From NCBI GenBank assembly GCA_903871715.1, contig CAIQHW010000277.1, positions 1 to 11,416 of the forward strand: a stretch of 11,416 nt of DNA. The letters run 5' to 3'. Position numbers and translations under genes: made by a program. A model generated the notes under the pieces. That model saw only the letters and a list, made by a program, of their open reading frames with translations. It ran no database searches and was not told the DNA's origin. Below, piece after piece: positions 6,764-11,416 of the stretch. This DNA comes from an uncultured bacterium. Its GTDB lineage: Bacteria; Bacteroidota; Bacteroidia; Chitinophagales; CAIODY01. Each line of letters begins with the position of its first letter. The stretch's first letter is position 1.

Positions 6764-8881
6764 TTAGAAAAAATCGCTTCGGTTATCTTTTATCTCTAAA
6801 TGTTTTTTGATGTTGTTGAACAAACCATACTCCATACCGCTACCATATTGACTTTCGAGCTGCATTTTATTTTGACGCAAATCAGTTGGCACTGGTACTA
6901 CTATCATACCTTCGTTCATCACCACAAACACACCAGCGTTGCCAGCAATAGGTTTTGAAATTGAATTAGGTTTCAACGCAAATGCTGCACCAACTAATTT
7001 TGGTTCATACCCGATAGACATAAACGGTTGCACAAATGCCAAATTATTTACGCGATGCACTGAATCACCTATTGCTGCTGCGATGGAAGCCATATCAGTT
7101 TTGCCAGCAATTTTTGAAGTGATCTCTTTTGTGATGATATCGGTGCGTTTTTGTTTTTTAATTTCGCTTTCGATGGCTGCACGATATTGGTCTAAATCGG
7201 CTTGTCCTTTTTCTAAAATGCTGCTCAATTTTGCTACTACATACATTTTGTTTTCAATCAAAAATGCGCTGGAAACGTTGCCCACTTTGGTGTCTGAACC
7301 ATACACCCAAGTTTTAACCATGTCTCTTGCGTTGCCATTGATGCCCATAATATTGGCATCGTTCTTTTTAATTTGACCAGCATCGTGTTTGATATTTTTT
7401 GCCGCTTGGTCGAATGCAGTGGCTGAATTATTTTTTGAAGCAAATTCATTTGCTTTAGCTGAAACCGCTTGCTCAGTGGCTTTGCTGGGCGCCATTGTTT
7501 TTGCAATAGTGAAAACTTGCACCGCAGGATTAAATTTCTTTTGGTCGGTAATCAAAATTAAATGCACTCCAAATTGCGATACTACTTTTACAATATCGCC
7601 TTTTTTTCCATTAAAACAAGCATCGTTAAAAGTAGGCACCATCATACCTTGAGCGAAATACCCTAAATCGCCATTTTTAATTTTTGAACCTTGATCATCA
7701 GAAAATTTAGCAGCCATGTCGCTGAATTTTGCACCTTTTTTAATTACATTCCAAATGCTGTCAATACGGCGATTAGCCACTGCTGTGTCTTCGCCTTGTT
7801 TTACATTGATTAAAATGTGGCTGGCACGAACCGAATCGGGCATAATTTTATGACTAATAATTTTTGAAATTTTGATAAAGCCTGCCTCGAAATATGGACC
7901 CACCACGGCTTTCACAGGTTTGCTAAACAAACTATCTTTCATCACACTAGCTAATTTTTCTTTGGTGTAAAATTTTCCATCTACATCAGTTTCAGAATTT
8001 GCAGCCACCATTATCGAATCATTTTTGGTGTGATGGAATGAATCAACCAATGCCATCATGTTGTTGCGAAACGCTGCACTGTCCACTGCGCTTGGGTTTA
8101 GGTCAAACGTTACGAATTCAATTTTGCGAACATCTTCATCCACTGCAAATCGGCGAATATGTTTTTCGGCATATTCTTTTACTTCGGCATCAGTTACTTT
8201 TACTTGGTCATCTGTAATTTTTGAAAAAGGAACATAAGCAAAGGCAAAATTTATTTTGTCGTTTTTATCTTTAAAATCCATTTCAGCCATAAACTTTGGT
8301 ACATAAATTCCTTTAGCAATCATTTTGTTAAACTTATTGCTGTAGCGGTCTTTGCGCACATATTCTTCAATATACGACCAACGTTTTTGCCAATTATCTT
8401 GATTGTTTTTATATACATCGCTGTTTAAAAAACGGGTAACATTTGCTGGCGAATAAATTTGTGTCTTAGGGTCGGTAAATTGTTGACGAATAACTGCATG
8501 TGGGTTGTTGCCAGCCAATTGCTCTTTCATTTCTTCTACACTTACATCAATACCCAATTGGTCATATTTTTTTTGCATCACCGTGTTTTGCAAAATTTCT
8601 GTCCACGATTGTTCTTTGATACTTTGACGAATTTGGTCAGTCATCGAACCACCATTTTGATTAAATAATTCGTATTGTTCGATGTTGTGATTTTCGGTAG
8701 CTACAAAATCATTGTAGTCAATTTTTTCACCTTCCACTTTTGCGATGGTGGTGTTGCGGCTGCGAAACAGTGATGACTGGCTGTCGAGCGCACTCATCAA
8801 CAAAAAACCTAACAATGATAATCCGATGATGATAGAAATCACCACTCCAAAACGGTCTCTAATTTTACCAATAATTGCCAT
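6764..8881 (-). CDS. ppiD: PpiD-like membrane-anchored peptidyl-prolyl cis-trans isomerase
   Basis: This 705-residue protein has PpiD architecture. A short basic N-terminus (KIRDRFG) is followed by one membrane anchor (about 12-31) that leaves the rest in the periplasm. A SurA-type chaperone region comes next (about 40-200, including VEGEKIDYNDF). The parvulin domain spans about 349-448, with VRASHILINV (His355), FSDMAAKFSDDQGSKIKNGD, LGYFAQGMMVPTF and QFGVHLI (His440). A C-terminal region (about 450-700) resembles the degenerate second PPIase-like part of PpiD. The family assists folding of proteins emerging from the Sec translocon. Bacteroidota members are often labelled simply peptidylprolyl isomerase or SurA-like, so orthology to E. 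coli PpiD is not proven. It has its own promoter candidate and terminator, so it appears to be a single-gene unit. ATG 8881 places the anchor correctly. Confidence 0.92.
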   Translation of the reverse strand: MAIIGKIRDRFGVVISIIIGLSLLGFLLMSALDSQSSLFRSRNTTIAKVEGEKIDYNDFVATENHNIEQYELFNQNGGSMTDQIRQSIKEQSWTEILQNTVMQKKYDQLGIDVSVEEMKEQLAGNNPHAVIRQQFTDPKTQIYSPANVTRFLNSDVYKNNQDNWQKRWSYIEEYVRKDRYSNKFNKMIAKGIYVPKFMAEMDFKDKNDKINFAFAYVPFSKITDDQVKVTDAEVKEYAEKHIRRFAVDEDVRKIEFVTFDLNPSAVDSAAFRNNMMALVDSFHHTKNDSIMVAANSETDVDGKFYTKEKLASVMKDSLFSKPVKAVVGPYFEAGFIKISKIISHKIMPDSVRASHILINVKQGEDTAVANRRIDSIWNVIKKGAKFSDMAAKFSDDQGSKIKNGDLGYFAQGMMVPTFNDACFNGKKGDIVKVVSQFGVHLILITDQKKFNPAVQVFTIAKTMAPSKATEQAVSAKANEFASKNNSATAFDQAAKNIKHDAGQIKKNDANIMGINGNARDMVKTWVYGSDTKVGNVSSAFLIENKMYVVAKLSSILEKGQADLDQYRAAIESEIKKQKRTDIITKEITSKIAGKTDMASIAAAIGDSVHRVNNLAFVQPFMSIGYEPKLVGAAFALKPNSISKPIAGNAGVFVVMNEGMIVVPVPTDLRQNKMQLESQYGSGMEYGLFNNIKKHLEIKDNRSDFF

Positions 8882-8945
8882 GATTCTAAAAAATTAATTT
8901 TTGTTTTTAGGTTGAAATTTACGTTTGCTTTTTTTATAAGGGAGG

Positions 8946-8953
8946 CAAATGTA
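8946..8953 (-). promoter_or_regulatory. ppiD-like gene promoter -7 box (TACATTTG)
   Basis: The minus strand reads TACATTTG, identical to the uvrA box and an exact TAnnTTTG match, embedded in the same context AAAAAnGTACATTTGC. No TTG is present at the -33 position. Transcription would start near 8940, giving a leader of about 58 nt that is AT-rich and without a Shine-Dalgarno sequence. Confidence 0.6.
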
Positions 8954-9043
8954 CGTTTTTCGTGGAATTTAAAAAACAGAATGGTAAAAATTCAGTCGAG
9001 TGTAAATTTCACATTCCATTGTTAGGAAAAATAGTTTTTCATT

Positions 9044-9092
9044 TTGAATGAAATCAGATTTCGATTCTACTTTTATAAGCAAAATAATTTTG
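9044..9092 (+). promoter_or_regulatory. Candidate promoters for the PKD-like secreted protein gene
   Basis: The 304-nt divergent intergenic region (8882-9185) contains two plus-strand candidates. The first is TTG at 9044-9046 with TACTTTTA at 9068-9075: spacing 21 nt, last base of the -7 box off consensus. The second is an exact TAnnTTTG match, TAATTTTG at 9085-9092, without a -33 element. Either would give a leader of about 90-105 nt. Apart from these and the minus-strand box at 8946-8953, the region is AT-rich and shows no ORF or RNA gene I can support. Confidence 0.4.
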
Positions 9093-9185
9093 TAAAAACC
9101 TTTTAGAAAACACTATTGCTAAAATCAATTTTTTGCTGAAAAGATTTGAAAGAAAATTTCAGAAAAAAATAAAATCCAAAACATT

Positions 9186-11006
9186 ATGCGGAAAATTTAC
9201 TACTACCTTTTTGTGCTTGTTGCTTTGTTTAGTTTTAATGCTAAAGCGCAAAGTATTCATGCTTGTTTTAGTGCTACAAACGGAGCTACATTTCCTATAA
9301 CCCAGTGCGGAGGATTTTTTATACAACTTACAAATTGCTCAACAGGTACTTATGATTCGGCAGTATGGAAATTGCAACAAAGCAATAATCACAATTGCAC
9401 AGGACCTTGGGGTATTACTTTTATAACATCTAAAGGTGGTGTGTCAGCCACAACTGGTACTGGATATTCGCTAGCAGTAGATGGTTCATACAAATTGTGT
9501 TTGGTAATTTATAACACAACAACTGGGCAACGCGATTCAACTTGCTCCTGTATTGCAATAGTCAACCCAATACCAGTGCCTAACTTTACGGCAAGTGATA
9601 CTTTAAAGTGTGGAAGTTTAACAACTACATTTACACCAACAATTCAATCGGGCACACAACCTTTTGGCACCACAACTTGGTATTTTGGTGATAATGTAGT
9701 TCAAACTATTTTAGGCACTTCCCCGATTACTCATACCTATTCTTGCAAGAGCACAACACCTCCTTGTTATTCAGTTACTATTTCGGTAACAGATGTTAAT
9801 GGCTGCTCAAAGGTAGTTACAAAGCCCTGCATGGTAAGTGTACCTTGTAATCCTAGTCCAACGGTCTCAGTAGGAAGCGGAAATATTTGCACTGTTCCTA
9901 CAACAATCTCCTATAATGCAACAGGCTCATCGTTGATAGGTCATGGTATTTATACTTGGTGGTTTCCACCAGGAACTGTACCACCATTTTTACCATCTAA
10001 TGGTCCATCAAGTTCGGTAACATCAGTTACTCAAAATTATTCTACATTTGGTTGCCATGATGTGGTAGTAGCCTTGAAAGATTCGTTAACTGGCTGTTCG
10101 GATACAACCCACGTGCATAATGCCGTTTGCTTACAAGGAATTACTGTATCAAGTATTTCTCCAAGTGTTTCTAATGTTTGTTGCAACCAACCATTTACTG
10201 TAACTTTGAATGCAACTACTAATCCAGTTTCTAGCCCAATATGCGCTGTTAATGGGACTTTAATTGCAACACCAGTTGGTGGCGGAACGGGTATTACTTT
10301 GGGTGTGGTTTCCTCAGCAGCACCAAGTACTTTTACTTTACCATGCGGTGCTACGACAGCTATTACCTATAATATTTGTTTTCAAAATAGTCAAGTATCT
10401 AACCAATGTAATAATTGCACACAGAACTACAATGGTTGTTTTCAAATTGTGGTAAACCCATCTCCTACAGCACAAATTAATTTAACTGTTCCAACGCTTG
10501 CCAGCTATTGTTCTAAAGGTCATCAATTTTGTTTTCATGCCAGCACACCTACTAACAATTTATCTGGAACAACTTATGCATGGTATATCGGCGCAGTTTC
10601 CGGAGCTCCTCTAAGTACAACAACTTCTTTCTGTAATACGTTTCCCAACTTTGGTAGCTATAAAATCTATTTGCAGGTTTGCCAAAGTAATGCCAATGGA
10701 GGTTGCTGCGCTTTAGATTCTATAATTGTATCACAAATACCCCCAACTGGAAGTTTTAGAGTTTCTTTGAATCATGGATGCGATTCGGTTTGCACAAAGT
10801 TTACGGTTTTACCATCTTCAGATTCATTATACATTTTCAACTTCGGTGACGGAAGTCCAATTTTTACTTCAAATATAGATACTGCGAGACACTGTTATTA
10901 TAGCAATCTAGATACTTGTTATAATGTTGAAATCATTCATATCGCACATTCAGTTGGCGGTTTTGCTTGTGCAGATACGTTAAGACAAAAGGTCTTATTA
11001 AAATAG
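9186..11006 (+). CDS. Secreted Cys-rich PKD-like repeat protein, frame interrupted
   Basis: The 606-residue frame begins with a signal peptide (MRKIYYYLFVLVALFSFNAKA, cut before Gln22). About six Ig/PKD-like units follow, at roughly 22-128, 132-218, 225-314, 318-424, 427-516 and 520-603. Typical marks are TTWYFGDN (163-170), THTYSC (182-187), YAWYIG (464-469), FNFGDGSPIF (551-560) and domain ends like VNGCS and LTGCSDTT. Such proteins are outer-surface adhesins or matrix components in Bacteroidota, often type IX secretion cargo; no sorting domain is seen because the right edge cuts the locus. About 36 cysteines (6%) is unusually many for this class and suggests disulphides or bound metal. The stop at 11004-11006 falls exactly at a domain junction and the next frame carries on in the same style, so this is probably the N-terminal part of a longer, frameshifted gene. 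Confidence 0.85.
   Translation: MRKIYYYLFVLVALFSFNAKAQSIHACFSATNGATFPITQCGGFFIQLTNCSTGTYDSAVWKLQQSNNHNCTGPWGITFITSKGGVSATTGTGYSLAVDGSYKLCLVIYNTTTGQRDSTCSCIAIVNPIPVPNFTASDTLKCGSLTTTFTPTIQSGTQPFGTTTWYFGDNVVQTILGTSPITHTYSCKSTTPPCYSVTISVTDVNGCSKVVTKPCMVSVPCNPSPTVSVGSGNICTVPTTISYNATGSSLIGHGIYTWWFPPGTVPPFLPSNGPSSSVTSVTQNYSTFGCHDVVVALKDSLTGCSDTTHVHNAVCLQGITVSSISPSVSNVCCNQPFTVTLNATTNPVSSPICAVNGTLIATPVGGGTGITLGVVSSAAPSTFTLPCGATTAITYNICFQNSQVSNQCNNCTQNYNGCFQIVVNPSPTAQINLTVPTLASYCSKGHQFCFHASTPTNNLSGTTYAWYIGAVSGAPLSTTTSFCNTFPNFGSYKIYLQVCQSNANGGCCALDSIIVSQIPPTGSFRVSLNHGCDSVCTKFTVLPSSDSLYIFNFGDGSPIFTSNIDTARHCYYSNLDTCYNVEIIHIAHSVGGFACADTLRQKVLLK
10987..11006 (+). other. Probable frameshift site in the PKD-like gene
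   Basis: The gene's frame stops at the TAG at 11004-11006, while the -1 frame is open from 10931 to the window end, so the break must lie between 10931 and 11003. Two AAAA runs fall in the plausible part, at 10987-10990 and 11000-11003. Restoring one A at the second gives VLLK-IGHIMVPNITMTP, a normal-looking domain linker. A missing base (mutation, phase variation or assembly error) explains it best. Programmed -1 slippage on AAAA directly before the TAG is possible but lacks a classic X-XXY-YYZ heptamer. Confidence 0.65.
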
Positions 11007-11014
11007 GGCATATC

Positions 11015-11416
11015 ATGGTTCCAAATATTACCATGACACCACCAGTTCAATGCCTTATTCATAAACAAGCTTGCGTAAGCGTTTACCCCAACAATCCAGG
11101 CTTAATTCCTGCGGCAGGAGCTTCCAAAAGTACTTGTTTAACTCATGGTTGCCATTGGTATTTTACGCGACCTGGTGACCCACAACCAATTGTGCAAAGT
11201 TATGTTTGCGATAGTCCAAAAGTCTGTTTTGATGATACAGGTCACTTTGATGCACACTATGTTATTTTCAATAACTCTTGCCCAGATACTGTTTTTGTTC
11301 CAAATGCTGTTTTAATCAATGGAATACTAGGAGATTTTAAAGATTCTTTACACTGTCTATCCAGTGGTTCTCTTACCAATTTTTGTATCACAATCAAATC
11401 TTCTATTAAAGTTTAC
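11015..11416 (+). CDS. Continuation of the PKD-like protein in the -1 frame (partial, runs off window)
   Basis: From the ATG at 11015, 134 codons run to the right edge without a stop; the same frame is already open from 10931. The product has no signal peptide and continues in the style of the upstream protein: a Cys-rich (9 Cys), Ser/Thr/Pro/Asn-rich extracellular sequence with segments such as TCLTHGCHWYF and KVCFDDTGHFDAHYVIFNNS. CHWYF resembles the buried-tryptophan strand of a PKD unit. It could be called a separate gene, with only 8 nt after the preceding stop, but beginning mid-domain without an export signal makes it far more likely to be the rest of the 9186 gene. The C-terminus, where a type IX sorting domain might lie, is outside the window. 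Confidence 0.75.
   Translation, partial: MVPNITMTPPVQCLIHKQACVSVYPNNPGLIPAAGASKSTCLTHGCHWYFTRPGDPQPIVQSYVCDSPKVCFDDTGHFDAHYVIFNNSCPDTVFVPNAVLINGILGDFKDSLHCLSSGSLTNFCITIKSSIKVY

Noticed and set aside
6939..7376. 145-codon plus-strand frame opposite the ppiD-like gene
   Set aside because: It is antisense to a well-supported gene, and its hydrophobic composition is what the reverse of a Lys/Ala/Asp-rich sequence yields; no start context supports it.

Overview
The window reads as ordinary chromosomal DNA of a low-GC member of the Bacteroidota, probably a Chitinophagales- or Sphingobacteriales-like lineage. The reasons are a DUF2480 protein (a family I know only from this phylum), a PpiD-like periplasmic isomerase of the Bacteroidota type, a large secreted PKD-repeat protein, the absence of Shine-Dalgarno sequences, and TAnnTTTG-type -7 promoter boxes. 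No mobile element, CRISPR array, tRNA or rRNA is visible.

Layout: (1) positions 3-221 hold the Lys/Ala-rich C-terminal tail of a gene cut by the left edge, closed by a strong hairpin terminator. (2) yifB/comM (+), an Mg-chelatase-like AAA ATPase, converges on uvrA (-), the damage-recognition ATPase of nucleotide excision repair; only 4 nt separate the stops. (3) A divergently placed small secreted protein of unknown function (+) ends in a terminator. (4) yraN (+), a nuclease-fold protein, converges on a DUF2480 gene (-) with 2 nt between stops. (5) A PpiD-like membrane-anchored peptidyl-prolyl isomerase (-) ends in a perfect 15-bp terminator placed directly in front of DUF2480. (6) After a 304-nt divergent intergenic region lies a Cys-rich, PKD-like secreted adhesin-type protein (+). 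Its frame breaks at 11006 and continues in the -1 frame to the right edge.

The genes do not form one system. yifB/comM (DNA uptake and branch migration in relatives), uvrA and yraN share a loose DNA-processing theme. The PpiD-like protein serves periplasmic folding, and the adhesin is a likely export client. I found no convincing undescribed multi-gene system. The most notable observations are a low-complexity insertion in UvrA built on heptanucleotide repeats, a probable one-base frameshift in the large surface protein, and the identical core GTACATTTGC in front of both uvrA and the ppiD-like gene, which also argues against the upstream TTG start of uvrA.
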